From NCBI RefSeq assembly GCF_023702675.1, contig NZ_CP098478.1:3658001-3722000 (forward strand): a stretch of DNA of 64,000 nt, written 5' to 3'. The translations under genes were made by a program, and so were the position numbers. Under the pieces are notes generated by a model that was given only the letters and a program-made list of their open reading frames with translations, made no database searches and had not been told where the DNA came from. This DNA comes from Acinetobacter sp. C26M (GTDB lineage: Bacteria; Pseudomonadota; Gammaproteobacteria; Pseudomonadales; Moraxellaceae). Positions 1 to 10,013 of this stretch are shown piece after piece (the first letter of the stretch is position 1; each line of letters opens with the position of its first letter).

Positions 1-912
1 ATAACCTGTTTTTGACAAGTTAATGTTCCAACCGCCATTACGCACCAGTGCATTGGTATTATTTGACTTGAGAACGCGATAACCTAAATTGAAATCATAG
101 GTTGGCGTGGTTGAAAATTGACGAATCAAACCATATTGCGACGCAGTACTGACTAGAATACCTAAATCACGTGCTGATGAGACATTATGTGGATCTAATC
201 CAGTAGATTCAGCATAACGTGTCGACGTCATACCCAATTGCCTCGCTTTAGCATTCATTGCAGCAATAAAGGCAGATCGACCACCTGGATAAGTGCGTGC
301 TAAAGCAGCGGCAGCTGGATTCTCAGACTTCATCAACGCAAACAAAAGTGCTTCAGCGCGATTCATGGTATCGCCCGCACGTAAGGTTGAACTTGAGTTC
401 TTACCCCCAGCACCAGCAAAATCAATTGACTCTAACGTAATTTCTTCTGACATGTTTAAACGTGCATCAGCCGTTACCACAGCGGTCATCAACTTAGTAA
501 TCGATGCAATAGGTACCGACATATTACTGTTTTTACTGTACAGCACTTCACCCGTTTGCGCATCCATCACCAAAGCAGCACGTGCATTGACAGAGGGTTG
601 ACTACTATACCCAAAGGTATCTCGAATCTGTGCGGACTGCTGCGGCGTACTTGAGGAAGTAATTGTTGCCGAACCACCATTACGCAATGTCGTCGTAACA
701 GAAGTTGAACCTTGTGGACTAATTTCTACAGGATCATCATCTTCCATAAACTGACTTGCATCACTTGCAGACCAATTCATCGAAGCTGAACCATTCACAC
801 GCGAAGAAGCTGGATTGTTATTCACAACCAGTTCAGCAAAACTTGTTGAGCTCCAGGCCAACAAGATAGACATGCTTAAAACATGCATGATAGATTTTTT
901 AGAATTTTTCAC
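1..912 (-). CDS. pbpG: D-alanyl-D-alanine endopeptidase PBP7/8 (3' part outside window)
   Basis: Partial gene: 304 codons are visible and it runs off the left edge. Read on the minus strand from a GTG at 912, it opens with a signal peptide (Lys-rich N terminus, hydrophobic core, cleavage near SFA-E) and then a Ser/Thr-rich linker. All three active-site motifs of penicillin-binding serine peptidases are present in order: SITK, S-E-N, and KTG at the window edge. The S11-family match and length suggest a periplasmic low-molecular-weight PBP that cleaves D-Ala-mDAP cross-links in peptidoglycan. A DacC-type carboxypeptidase is the alternative, but the SEN box and overall sequence favour PbpG. It is divergent from gacA, with about 210 bp between them. 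Confidence 0.85.
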   Translation of the reverse strand, partial: MKNSKKSIMHVLSMSILLAWSSTSFAELVVNNNPASSRVNGSASMNWSASDASQFMEDDDPVEISPQGSTSVTTTLRNGGSATITSSSTPQQSAQIRDTFGYSSQPSVNARAALVMDAQTGEVLYSKNSNMSVPIASITKLMTAVVTADARLNMSEEITLESIDFAGAGGKNSSSTLRAGDTMNRAEALLFALMKSENPAAAALARTYPGGRSAFIAAMNAKARQLGMTSTRYAESTGLDPHNVSSARDLGILVSTASQYGLIRQFSTTPTYDFNLGYRVLKSNNTNALVRNGGWNINLSKTGY

Positions 913-999
913 GACACAATACTCAACTCAGGACGCTGCACATTTGCGCTTAATACCATTATGCCTTACATTTGAACAAATCGGGTAAAGCTTTTATAG

Positions 1000-1011
1000 A
1001 CACAATTGTGT
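1000..1011. promoter_or_regulatory. 12-bp perfect palindrome between pbpG and gacA
   Basis: ACACAATTGTGT is a perfect palindrome in the 210-bp gap between the divergent pbpG and gacA genes, about 110 bp upstream of the gacA start. It could be an operator for a dimeric regulator. I cannot assign it to a family, and short AT-rich palindromes also arise by chance. Confidence 0.3.
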
Positions 1012-1122
1012 ACAACTATTCGCTAAAAACGAAGAATAGGATTGCTAATTTTGTGGTTTCATTGCAAGCTAATTTTGCTTTATGTAACAAAAAACCAGTT
1101 TTTTTGAAAAAAGGAGGTCTTC

Positions 1123-1758
1123 TTGATCACTGTTCTCGTTGTTGATGATCATGAACTCGTGCGCACAGGTATATGTCGTATGTTGGAAGACCACCCCGAT
1201 GTAGACGTCATTGGACAAGCCGAATCGGGTGAAGAAGCCATTGCTATAGTCCGTCAAAAGCACCCTCAGGTCGTATTGTTAGATGTGAATATGCCTGGTA
1301 TTGGCGGAGTGGAAACTACTCGTCGCTTATTACAAAGCGCACCTGAAACAAAAGTGATCGCTGTCAGTGGTCTTGCCGAAGAACCATACCCTTCACTGCT
1401 ATTAAAAGCAGGAGCGAAAGGCTACATCACTAAAGGTGCACCAATTTCTGAAATGGTTCGTGCTATTAATAAAGTGATGCAAGGCGGAAAATACTTTAGT
1501 GCAGATATTGCGGAACAATTAGCGAGCTCATATCTTTCGGATACGCAACAATCACCTTTCGATGCACTGTCAGAACGTGAGATGCAAGTCGCCATGATGG
1601 TCGTGAATTGTATTAGTGCCCAAGAAATCGCTGACAAATTATTCGTAAGCGTAAAAACTGTAAATACCTATCGGTATCGTATTTTTGAAAAATTGAGTAT
1701 TGATAGCGATGTCAAACTCACTCATCTTGCGATTCGTTATGGACTCATTAAACCTTAA
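1123..1758 (+). CDS. gacA: Response regulator GacA/UvrY (LuxR/FixJ type)
   Basis: A 211-residue two-domain regulator. The receiver domain (about 1-120) has the acidic pocket D8/D9, phospho-acceptor D54 in LLDVN, and a conserved Lys near residue 104. A LuxR-type helix-turn-helix follows (about 145-205; SEREMQV...SVKTVNTYRYRIFEKL). The start is TTG at 1123, supported by a strong AAGGAGG at 1111-1117 with 5-nt spacing; no better ATG exists. Length and sequence fit the GacA/UvrY/LetA family, which responds to a GacS/BarA-type hybrid kinase (not in this window) and activates genes of CsrA/RsmA-sequestering RNAs. Two such RNA genes with GacA-type upstream palindromes are found near 58-59 kb. It sits upstream of pilSR, but functional coupling to pili is not shown. 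Confidence 0.9.
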   Translation: MITVLVVDDHELVRTGICRMLEDHPDVDVIGQAESGEEAIAIVRQKHPQVVLLDVNMPGIGGVETTRRLLQSAPETKVIAVSGLAEEPYPSLLLKAGAKGYITKGAPISEMVRAINKVMQGGKYFSADIAEQLASSYLSDTQQSPFDALSEREMQVAMMVVNCISAQEIADKLFVSVKTVNTYRYRIFEKLSIDSDVKLTHLAIRYGLIKP

Positions 1759-1775
1759 AATAACAGTAAGCGCCT

Positions 1776-3341
1776 ATGTTAGGGAAAATTGCGTCGTCAG
1801 TTTCACAAACGGTCTATCGGCTTGGGGTTTGGTATAGCGGCTATCGGCTGATCATCTCGATTAGCCTGTTGTTAATTTATTTACTCACCGCCGAACAACT
1901 TTCCAGCAACTATGTTTATCCCTTCTTATATTTTTACACTTTAATTTGCTATATCACATTCAACATTTTTCAACTCTTTTTACTACAACTTGTTCCAATT
2001 CAAATCTCCAAGCAGCTGATTTTTATCTTTCTGATTGATGTCATTTGTCTGAGTTTAATCACCTTCTCTGCAGGTGGCCCAAATCTGCAACTCAGCTTAC
2101 TCTATGTCATTATTATTTTTTCTTCTGCGATTTTATTAAATGCTCACCTATCGCTGATCATTACTTTATTTGCCGTCATTATGGTGGTTTACCAGCGTTT
2201 TTTAGGTGACTTTTTTGCTGTTAATAATTTAAACCACCTCGGCAATAGTATTTTTCTCGCTTTCTTGTTTTTTGTAGTCCATGCCATTGGTCGCATCGCA
2301 GTCCAACGTTTTAAAATTTTAGAAACCTTAACTTTTCATCAGTCGATTGAAATCCACCAACTGCAAAATATTAACCGCTATATCTTAGAACAGATCGAAG
2401 ATGGTTATTTGGTACTGGATGAAAGCAATCATATTGTCTTAACCAATCCCGCAGCCAATACCTTATTAGGTATCCATTTACCAGTCTCTTTAGAAAAAAC
2501 ACCGCTGATTAAATTACAACCTGACCTGTTTGAACTTGTCCAATTCAGTGATCTAGAAGATGGCGAAGAATTTAGTTTTGAATCGCAACAAAGCCCATAT
2601 ACCATCAATGTTCGTGTTAAACATTTGATTGTGCCAGAACATGCCTTGGTCTTATTAATCTTAAAAGATGCACAAAAGCTGACTCAACAAGTCCAACAGC
2701 TAAAACTTGCCGCACTGGGTCAACTTTCTGCCAGTATTGCGCATGAAATTCGCAATCCTTTGGCTGCGATTGTACAAGCCAATGAACTATTTAAAGACAG
2801 TGATCCGCATCAACAAGAAATGCTGTCCCGCATGATCAATAAACAGGCCAAACGGATTGATAGTATCGTGCAAGATACCTTAGCAATGGCACGGAATAAA
2901 CCTACCGAATCACAAGAAATTGATCTAAGCTCTTTTTTTGAAAGTTTACTCAATGAAGATCTAACCGATGCTAAACAACAAATTCAAATTCAACTGACAG
3001 AACAGACCAGCATTTTATTTGATGAAAAACAATTACGCCAAGTGCTGATTAATTTAATTCGAAATGCATTACGACATAATGCAACTGACGCTCCTTATAT
3101 TGAAGTCGAAGTGCACGAAAAAGATGGTCGAACTTGCATTGATGTCATCGATTTTGGGACGGGTGTCTCAAAACGAGATATTTCTCAACTATTCAAACCA
3201 TTTTTTAGTACCGAAATTAAAGGAACTGGTTTAGGATTGTATTTGTCTCACACATTTTGTGAGGCCAATCATGCAAAGCTCACCTATATAGAGCGACAAC
3301 AAGGAGCATGCTTCAGGATTGAATGCTCTAAAATTCATTGA
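1776..3341 (+). CDS. pilS: Sensor histidine kinase PilS
   Basis: A 521-residue membrane kinase. The N terminus carries about six hydrophobic helices (residues about 25-175). A PAS-like linker follows (about 195-295), then the HisKA dimerisation domain with the H-box AHEIRNP (His near 322) and the HATPase domain with N box (LIRNALRH), G1 (DFGTG) and G2 (GTGLGL). The six-helix sensor and the adjacent sigma-54 activator identify it as PilS, which in Pseudomonas senses PilA in the inner membrane and controls type IV pilin transcription through PilR. It begins 17 bp after gacA and ends 22 bp before pilR. Confidence 0.92.
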   Translation: MLGKIASSVSQTVYRLGVWYSGYRLIISISLLLIYLLTAEQLSSNYVYPFLYFYTLICYITFNIFQLFLLQLVPIQISKQLIFIFLIDVICLSLITFSAGGPNLQLSLLYVIIIFSSAILLNAHLSLIITLFAVIMVVYQRFLGDFFAVNNLNHLGNSIFLAFLFFVVHAIGRIAVQRFKILETLTFHQSIEIHQLQNINRYILEQIEDGYLVLDESNHIVLTNPAANTLLGIHLPVSLEKTPLIKLQPDLFELVQFSDLEDGEEFSFESQQSPYTINVRVKHLIVPEHALVLLILKDAQKLTQQVQQLKLAALGQLSASIAHEIRNPLAAIVQANELFKDSDPHQQEMLSRMINKQAKRIDSIVQDTLAMARNKPTESQEIDLSSFFESLLNEDLTDAKQQIQIQLTEQTSILFDEKQLRQVLINLIRNALRHNATDAPYIEVEVHEKDGRTCIDVIDFGTGVSKRDISQLFKPFFSTEIKGTGLGLYLSHTFCEANHAKLTYIERQQGACFRIECSKIH

Positions 3342-3363
3342 TTAAATTAGGTTTCTCGGGGAA

Positions 3364-4800
3364 ATGGCAACAAAACAACCACTCGTCTTACTGGTAGATG
3401 ACGAAGAAGATTTATGTCTTCTAATGCAAATGACGCTTGCGCGTATGGGCATCAAGACACATCTCGCCTATCGGGTTGAACAAGCAAAAAAATTCTTTAC
3501 TGAGTTTCAGTATGATGCTTGTTTAACAGATTTAAACCTTCCTGATGGTAATGGTCTGGATCTGGTCAAACATGTGACACAGAACTATCCCAATACCCCT
3601 ATTGCGGTGTTGACTGCCTATGGCAATATGGATATTGCCATTGCTGCGTTAAAAGCAGGCGCATTTGACTTTGTCAGTAAACCTGTCAACCAAATGCACT
3701 TAGACCAATTAATTCAAAAAGCATTGAATCGTCCACAGCCAGAACAAGAAGCTGCTGAAACGGCTTTAGAAAATAAGTTGCTAATTGGACGTTCTGCACC
3801 CATTCAACAGTTACGCATCGCTTTAAAGAAAATTGCACGTTCTCAGGCGCCTGTATTTATTACCGGTGAATCAGGAACAGGTAAAGAAGTTGTTGCGAAT
3901 TTGGTACATCGCTTGAGTAACCGTAGTGAAGGACCTTTTATTGCCATTAACTGTGGTGCGATTCCAACAGAATTGATGGAAAGCGAGCTGTTCGGACATA
4001 AAAAAGGCAGTTTCACTGGTGCAACGCAGGATAAGCAAGGCCTGATTCTTTCCGCACATGGCGGTAGTTTATTCTTGGATGAAATCGCTGAACTGCCTTT
4101 AAATATGCAGGTTAAATTACTGCGTGCTGTACAGGAAAAGAAAATTCGCCCAGTCGGTTCAGATCAAGAAATCGATGTGGATTTCCGTGTGATTAGTGCC
4201 AGCCACCAAGACTTGGAGTTGTTGGTACAACAAGGTCGTTTCCGACAAGATTTATTCTTCCGTATTCATGTCATGGATATTGTGCTGCCTCCTTTACGTG
4301 AACGTGGGCAAGATATTCTGTTATTGGCGAATCACTTTATTCAAAAGATTAGTCAAGAATGGGATCTACCTGCGAAATCACTGTCTTCACGTGCAGAGCA
4401 GTTCTTATTGCAGCAATATTTTCCAGGTAATGTGCGTGAATTACGCAATATCATTGAACGTGCAATCACCCTCAGTGATGATGACAATATTGACTTGGCA
4501 CATCTCCAGACTGCACCTTTACGCAGTTCATTGGCAAACCCAACTGCTTCATTTACCAATGCTTCACCAGAAGAAGTAGAGCCCGTATCGCATTCTGCCA
4601 GCCCAGCGATGAGCTCGAAAAAGCTTCCACCTGAAGGTTTGGAACGTTATTTAGAGAATATTGAAAAAGAAATTCTTCTAAATGCACTGAACCTCACGCA
4701 TTGGAATCGAACTTTAGCTGCGAAGAAGTTAGGTATGACCTTTCGCTCGCTACGTTATCGTTTGAAGAAGTTTGGTTTAGATACTGAAGATGATGAATAA
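3364..4800 (+). CDS. pilR: Sigma-54-dependent response regulator PilR
   Basis: A 478-residue NtrC-family activator. The receiver domain (1-120) has D56 as probable phospho-acceptor. The AAA+ domain (about 140-380) has Walker A GESGTGKE at 168-175, the sigma-54-contacting loop as GSFTGA (Ser in place of the usual Ala), Walker B (SLFLDE) and an arginine-finger region (PLRERGQD). A Fis-type helix-turn-helix lies at the C terminus (about 435-470; NRTLAAKKLG). The partner is PilS just upstream and the family target is the pilA sigma-54 promoter, which is not in this window. Translation starts at ATG 3364. A bidirectional terminator follows. Confidence 0.92.
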   Translation: MATKQPLVLLVDDEEDLCLLMQMTLARMGIKTHLAYRVEQAKKFFTEFQYDACLTDLNLPDGNGLDLVKHVTQNYPNTPIAVLTAYGNMDIAIAALKAGAFDFVSKPVNQMHLDQLIQKALNRPQPEQEAAETALENKLLIGRSAPIQQLRIALKKIARSQAPVFITGESGTGKEVVANLVHRLSNRSEGPFIAINCGAIPTELMESELFGHKKGSFTGATQDKQGLILSAHGGSLFLDEIAELPLNMQVKLLRAVQEKKIRPVGSDQEIDVDFRVISASHQDLELLVQQGRFRQDLFFRIHVMDIVLPPLRERGQDILLLANHFIQKISQEWDLPAKSLSSRAEQFLLQQYFPGNVRELRNIIERAITLSDDDNIDLAHLQTAPLRSSLANPTASFTNASPEEVEPVSHSASPAMSSKKLPPEGLERYLENIEKEILLNALNLTHWNRTLAAKKLGMTFRSLRYRLKKFGLDTEDDE

Positions 4801-4811
4801 TCACTAAAAAT

Positions 4812-4836
4812 AAAGCCCCTCAACTGAAGGGGCTTT
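4812..4836. terminator. Bidirectional intrinsic terminator between pilR and ctpA
   Basis: The stem AAAGCCCCT / AGGGGCTTT has a short loop, with T-rich runs on both sides, and sits between the convergent stop codons of pilR (4800) and the protease gene (4842). It can serve both strands. Confidence 0.85.
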
Positions 4837-4841
4837 ATTTT

Positions 4842-6017
4842 TTAATAGCGACTTTTTAAAACTAAATCGGTGACATGTTCGAGATAATTATCTTCTTTCA
4901 TCTCAGCAGATAATGCATAGGTCTGATTTGGCTGAATACCTTGACCTTCAATCATATTGCCATTGGGGGTGTAATAATGTGAGACCGTCATTTGCAATGC
5001 AGCACCACTCGGTAAAGGGAATAACTTTTGTACCACGCCTTTACCATAACTATTTTCGCCTACCACCCATGCCCGCTTATGCTCTTTTAATGCCGCAGTA
5101 AAGACTTCCGCTGCAGATGCAGAGCGACGGTTAATAAGAATGCCTAATTTCATATTCTGAAATTCATTGGAAGGAAGTGCTTGGAATTGTTGATCACCTT
5201 CAGAACGGCTTTTCGTCGTGACAATTAAACCCTGATTTAAAAATAAGTCTGCAGCTTCGACTGAGGCTGAAAGTAAGCCACCTGGATTATTACGTAAATC
5301 GAACACCACAGCCTTAAGTTTGGTCGAACTATATTCTTCAATCAAACGCTTAATTTCATTGGCTGTATCTTGCTGAAAAACACGTATTTTCAGTACCAGT
5401 ACCTGATTATGTAATAAAACTGGTTCAATATCAGTCTCGACTTTCTTGTTTCTCACCAAAATGGTCGTACTATTATTCTCTGTTTGTATTTGTACAGTAC
5501 TTCCAATCGAACCGTAAAGCAGACCCTGTACTTGATCCTGATTTAAACTTTTAAGCTCTTGGTTATCCACTTTTAGAATGACTTGCCCATTGCGTAAACC
5601 GAGTTTACTCGAATCTGAACCTGACTTTAGATCTTGGATCTGCCACGTTTTCGAATGCGCATCATAATTTAAATTGAAATCGACAGATGCTAAATCACCT
5701 TCTGTATATTGAATCAGTTGACGATATTCTTCTGCAGATAAATAGCGGGAGTAACGATCTAGACCACTGACCAAACCTTTAATGGACTGTTGGAATAACG
5801 CATCATCTGACTTTTTATCGACATAGTTATCTTTAACAATGCCATAAATCTGTACAAATTGTTGAATGGACTCAATTGGAACTTCAGCATTACTCGACTG
5901 TGTTTCATCATTCGACCATCCTGAAGAATGGGGAACTGGCGCAGCTGAAAGACTATGTCCCCAACACATCAACAAACTTGCACATAACGCTCGGTAGATG
6001 TTGTTGTGTTGGGTCAT
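4842..6017 (-). CDS. ctpA: S41-family C-terminal processing peptidase
   Basis: A 391-residue exported serine protease. A signal peptide (cleavage near LSA-AP) is followed by an N-terminal helical region, a PDZ domain (about 115-190) and a tail-specific protease domain. The catalytic Ser is predicted at 301 in SASAAE and the catalytic Lys at 326 in YGKG, 25 residues apart as in E. coli Tsp. The length is that of the CtpA class and shorter than Tsp/Prc. It probably degrades periplasmic proteins such as cell-wall hydrolases. It follows gpmI by 9 bp on the same strand, as in many gamma-proteobacteria, so it is probably co-transcribed. Confidence 0.87.
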   Translation of the reverse strand: MTQHNNIYRALCASLLMCWGHSLSAAPVPHSSGWSNDETQSSNAEVPIESIQQFVQIYGIVKDNYVDKKSDDALFQQSIKGLVSGLDRYSRYLSAEEYRQLIQYTEGDLASVDFNLNYDAHSKTWQIQDLKSGSDSSKLGLRNGQVILKVDNQELKSLNQDQVQGLLYGSIGSTVQIQTENNSTTILVRNKKVETDIEPVLLHNQVLVLKIRVFQQDTANEIKRLIEEYSSTKLKAVVFDLRNNPGGLLSASVEAADLFLNQGLIVTTKSRSEGDQQFQALPSNEFQNMKLGILINRRSASAAEVFTAALKEHKRAWVVGENSYGKGVVQKLFPLPSGAALQMTVSHYYTPNGNMIEGQGIQPNQTYALSAEMKEDNYLEHVTDLVLKSRY

Positions 6018-6026
6018 TGATTCACC

Positions 6027-7571
6027 TTATTTTAAAGTAATTAAATTTTTGCCTTGCATTTCAGGCGGTACAGGAATGTTCATCAAATGCAGTAGTGTTG
6101 GCGCGACATCCGCCAAAACACCATCTTCAGCAATCGTTGCTTGGGTTGGGCCAACATAGATAAATGGCACCAATTCAGTGGTATGTTGGGTGTGAACCTG
6201 TCCACTATCATAGTCTTGCATTTGCTCTACATTACCATGATCCGCTGTAATTAACATATGTCCTTTGTTCGCCATCACTGCATCGTAGACACGACCTAGA
6301 CAGGTATCGACTGTTTCAACTGCTTTAACCGCAGCATCAAATACACCCGTATGCCCAACCATATCACCATTGGCATAGTTCACGACTAAAAGATCGAACT
6401 CACCTGAATTGATTGCATTCACCAGTTCATCCGTCACTTCATATGCGCTCATCTCTGGCTTTAAGTCATACGTTGCTACATTCGGTGATGGAATTAGAAT
6501 ACGTTTTTCACCTTCATACTCATCTTCACGACCACCACTAAAAAAGAAAGTCACGTGTGCATACTTCTCAGTTTCAGCAATACGCAATTGAGTTTTGCCT
6601 AAACCAGACAGGTATTCACCAATTGAGTTCTTAAGCCCTTCTGGCATATATGCCACTGGCGCATCAATACTGGCTTGATAACGTGTCAGCATGACAAATT
6701 TCGATAGATTCGGAACAACTTTACGCTCAAATCCAGCAAAATCTTTTTCAACAAAAGCACGGGTAATTTCACGCGCACGATCGGCACGGAAATTCATAAA
6801 AATAAGGCTGTCGCCATCTTGAACTTTGACAACTTCACCAATACGGGTTGCTTGAACAAACTCATCATTTTCATTCGCAGCATAAGCAAGTTCTAAACCT
6901 TCAACTGCTGAATTGGCTGCACGTACCGCCTCACCTTCTGTCATTAAGCGATAAGCTTGTTCAACACGATTCCAACGATTATCGCGATCCATTGCAAAGT
7001 AACGACCAATCATCGAAACGATACGACCCTGATTTGGGTATTGTGCAAATAAAGCATCTAATTTTTCTAATGAAGGCTTTGCACTACGTGGCGGTGTATC
7101 ACGTCCATCAAGAAAGGCATGCAGATATACCGTTGCACCACGTTTTAATGCAAGCTCGCACATTGCCACAATATGGTCTTCATGTGAATGAACACCACCT
7201 TGAGACAATAAGCCCATCACGTGTACAGCACCCTTGGCTGCTTTGGCTTTTTCTACAGCATCAACTAAAACTTCATGCTCAAAAAAATCACCTGTGCGGA
7301 TATCTTTAGTAATTCGGGTGAAGTCTTGGTACAGCACACGACCTGCACCTAAATTCATATGACCGACTTCAGAGTTACCCATTTGACCATCAGGAAGGCC
7401 GACATCTTCGCCTGAGCCTGAGATTAAACTATTTGGATGCTTGGCCTTCATCGCAGTAAGGTTTGGCGTTTTTGCCGCTAAAAAAGCATTATCTTCAACT
7501 GCTTCACGATGTCCTACACCATCCATAATTACGAGAACGTGAGGAATTTTGCCAGTATTTGCATCCGTCAT
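6027..7571 (-). CDS. gpmI: 2,3-bisphosphoglycerate-independent phosphoglycerate mutase
   Basis: This 514-residue enzyme interconverts 3- and 2-phosphoglycerate in glycolysis and gluconeogenesis using two Mn ions. The alkaline-phosphatase fold is recognised by VIMDGVG near the N terminus, the nucleophile Ser67 in GNSEVGH, the HSHEDH substrate loop, the RDTPP motif, and the metal site ADHGN near the C terminus. The frame opens at 7592, but I prefer the ATG at 7571: family members begin just before the [11 protein letters not shown] strand, and a weak AGAGA precedes it. It is probably in one operon with the downstream protease. Confidence 0.95.
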   Translation of the reverse strand: MTDANTGKIPHVLVIMDGVGHREAVEDNAFLAAKTPNLTAMKAKHPNSLISGSGEDVGLPDGQMGNSEVGHMNLGAGRVLYQDFTRITKDIRTGDFFEHEVLVDAVEKAKAAKGAVHVMGLLSQGGVHSHEDHIVAMCELALKRGATVYLHAFLDGRDTPPRSAKPSLEKLDALFAQYPNQGRIVSMIGRYFAMDRDNRWNRVEQAYRLMTEGEAVRAANSAVEGLELAYAANENDEFVQATRIGEVVKVQDGDSLIFMNFRADRAREITRAFVEKDFAGFERKVVPNLSKFVMLTRYQASIDAPVAYMPEGLKNSIGEYLSGLGKTQLRIAETEKYAHVTFFFSGGREDEYEGEKRILIPSPNVATYDLKPEMSAYEVTDELVNAINSGEFDLLVVNYANGDMVGHTGVFDAAVKAVETVDTCLGRVYDAVMANKGHMLITADHGNVEQMQDYDSGQVHTQHTTELVPFIYVGPTQATIAEDGVLADVAPTLLHLMNIPVPPEMQGKNLITLK

Positions 7572-7688
7572 AATGGATTCTCTGTTTGTCATTTGATCGG
7601 CATATTTTACCGAAATTTAATCAAATTCTCCATGACCTGACTGATGGCTTTCATCAATCCTGATGATAGAGTCCTCATATAAAGCGAG

Positions 7689-8759
7689 TTATCGTGCTCG
7701 ATACAACAAATAACTACCAACCATAAAAATGAACACCACAGGCATAAGTACGAACCATGCAGGTGAAGGTGCGTAAACCAAACTTGCATAACCCAAAAAA
7801 TCTTGCAGATAGAAGAAGCCTAAGCCTGTGAACAGTGAAATTACCAAACGGAAACCCATTGACTGTTGACGTAATGGTCCAAAAATAAAGGAACACGCAA
7901 TCAACACCAAGGTAATTAAAGAAAATGGTGATGTCACTTTCTGCCAGAAAGCCAATTCATAAGTCTTCGGAACCTGACTATATTCATCCATATAACGCAT
8001 AAAGCTAATCAACTGACTTGGCGATAAATCTTCAGGATCTAAAGTCACCATATGCACATACTTCGGCTGTAATGCTAAGCCAAGTGATTGCTGCTCATGA
8101 TCTGTTTTAATAGCATTGCCTTGCGCCAGTAAATCCACTTGATGCGATTGAAACAATTGCCATTCGCCATCTTTAATAAATTGCCCTTTTTCAGCAGTTA
8201 CAAAGGACTGCAAACGATAGTCCTGATCAAAATCAATCGTTTGAATATTGCGTAACTGGCCTTGTGAGTTGGCATAATCAATATAAATAAAGCGCTGTCC
8301 TTCACGAGACCAATAGCCTTTGACTTCACCCAAAGCCGCTACACTACGTTGTTTTTTAATACTTTGTGCTTTTTCATTGGTATAAGGAATAACCCATTCA
8401 CTCAATACAAAAGACAGTACGATTAATAACAGCGCTGAACGCATCACCCAGCCAACAATTCGCCATAAACTGATGCCAACAGAACGCATCACAATCAGTT
8501 CACTATTCGAAGCAAGCGCCCCCAGTCCTAAAACAGAACCAATCAATGCAGCAACAGGCAGGATTTCATACAAATAACGTGGCGCACCCCACATCACAAA
8601 TAGAAAAGCCTGCCATGCATTATAGTTGGGTTTCAGTGAACCCAATTCACCAAGGTAAGTAAATAATACTTGCAGAAAAGATAACACCAGCGTTGTTCCT
8701 AGCATGGCTAGAACCGTGGTTTTTGTCACATGTTTGGCGACTATTCGACGTGCTAGCAT
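7689..8759 (-). CDS. lptG: LPS export ABC transporter permease LptG
   Basis: This 356-residue inner-membrane subunit of the LptB2FG complex extracts lipopolysaccharide or lipooligosaccharide and feeds it to LptC. Six membrane helices (three N-terminal, three C-terminal) flank a periplasmic beta-jellyroll domain (about 130-265). The N-terminal helices include VLGLGALASNSELIVMRSVG, the coupling-helix region typical of the YjgP/YjgQ family. Its ATG overlaps the lptF stop by one base (TAATG), which indicates translational coupling. Confidence 0.92.
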   Translation of the reverse strand: MLARRIVAKHVTKTTVLAMLGTTLVLSFLQVLFTYLGELGSLKPNYNAWQAFLFVMWGAPRYLYEILPVAALIGSVLGLGALASNSELIVMRSVGISLWRIVGWVMRSALLLIVLSFVLSEWVIPYTNEKAQSIKKQRSVAALGEVKGYWSREGQRFIYIDYANSQGQLRNIQTIDFDQDYRLQSFVTAEKGQFIKDGEWQLFQSHQVDLLAQGNAIKTDHEQQSLGLALQPKYVHMVTLDPEDLSPSQLISFMRYMDEYSQVPKTYELAFWQKVTSPFSLITLVLIACSFIFGPLRQQSMGFRLVISLFTGLGFFYLQDFLGYASLVYAPSPAWFVLMPVVFIFMVGSYLLYRAR

Positions 8760-9859
8760 TACAACCCCACTCGCTGCATACTTTTCTTAATTTTAGGTCC
8801 CAATTTTTGTTTACGTGCAAAAATTGCGGCTGCAATGGCATATACCAAAATTACAGCTGGATAAGCCCAAATGTCCAACTCTTCTTTACTGATTCTGGTC
8901 TTAATCGCGATCAATACCACAATTAAGCTAGCAAAAATAAAGATCGCAGGGATCAAGCGATAATAACGCCCTTGACGAGGACTCACTTCAGACAATGCGA
9001 CAGCAAGCATCAAAGCCACAATAATAATAAATGGCCCAAAAATCCGCCAACCTAACTCACTACGCACCACTGAGTCATCCCGTTTCTGCCATAGCTTAGA
9101 CATTGATAAAGCTTCTACATCATCACTTTCAAACTTCACATCTTTATCATTTTCCAAGCGTAGTCGATAAGACTGGAACTCTGCCTGAATATAACGTGGC
9201 TGATTTGGATAAATCTCGTAACGGCGTCCTTGAACCAAGTCCACAACATTTGCCGTATCATTAGCAACTTCAACACGAGTGGCTTCTTTCGCCAAAATCA
9301 TGATGTCTGGCTTATCTTCTTGGTTAGATTTTTGATAGAAGAAAATCTCTTTTAAGTTCTTACGATCTTCAGACAATGAATCTGCATAAATTGTAAAAGG
9401 ACCTGAGGAAATAAACTCCTTCGGACGAACCAAATCAAAGCCCGTTCGTACCGCTTGTGTACTGGTCAGTTTTTCAAACTCACGCAAGCCCCATGGACCC
9501 ATCCAAATCATTAAACAGGTTTGCACCACCAGATATACCAACGTCATTGGTAACAGCAGGCGTGCTAATTGGTTACGGCTCACACCACTACCATTTAACA
9601 CCGCCATTTCATGGTCAACATACAGACGCCCAAACACCAACATCAAGGCAATAAAGAAACCCAAAGGAAGAATCAGTGTTAAAAACTCAGGTAGGCGGTA
9701 ACCGATAATGCTAAATAGAATATTTGCATCTAAACGGCCTTGAGCCGCGACGCCAAAATACTTGATTAAACGCCCGCCCATCATAATCAAGGTTAATAAA
9801 CCAATGACTACGAGAGATGTCGAAACCACCTGTTTGACGAGATAACGCCGAATAATCAA
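8759..9859 (-). CDS. lptF: LPS export ABC transporter permease LptF
   Basis: This 366-residue partner of LptG has the same six-helix plus periplasmic jellyroll layout. The coupling-helix region reads GRLYVDHEMAVLNGSGVS. The start is TTG at 9859, preceded by GGAAG with normal spacing; no in-frame ATG lies close upstream. It is the first gene of lptF-lptG and is divergent from pepA across about 150 bp, the same divergence seen in many gamma-proteobacteria. Confidence 0.92.
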   Translation of the reverse strand: MIIRRYLVKQVVSTSLVVIGLLTLIMMGGRLIKYFGVAAQGRLDANILFSIIGYRLPEFLTLILPLGFFIALMLVFGRLYVDHEMAVLNGSGVSRNQLARLLLPMTLVYLVVQTCLMIWMGPWGLREFEKLTSTQAVRTGFDLVRPKEFISSGPFTIYADSLSEDRKNLKEIFFYQKSNQEDKPDIMILAKEATRVEVANDTANVVDLVQGRRYEIYPNQPRYIQAEFQSYRLRLENDKDVKFESDDVEALSMSKLWQKRDDSVVRSELGWRIFGPFIIIVALMLAVALSEVSPRQGRYYRLIPAIFIFASLIVVLIAIKTRISKEELDIWAYPAVILVYAIAAAIFARKQKLGPKIKKSMQRVGL

Positions 9860-10013
9860 AGTAATACTTCCAAAAAGACCAATTGAAGGTAACGCTAGTT
9901 TACCCGAATGTTAAAAATATAAAACCTATCGCTTGTTGCGGATTGCAACCTCATATCTGAAAGTGTTTAATGGACTTATCTATCTTTTTCATTCATTAGG
10001 TTCTATACAAACA

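Noticed and set aside
9933-10013. Longer pepA start
   Set aside because: 27 extra residues without family similarity; ATG 10014 gives the usual 482-residue protein.
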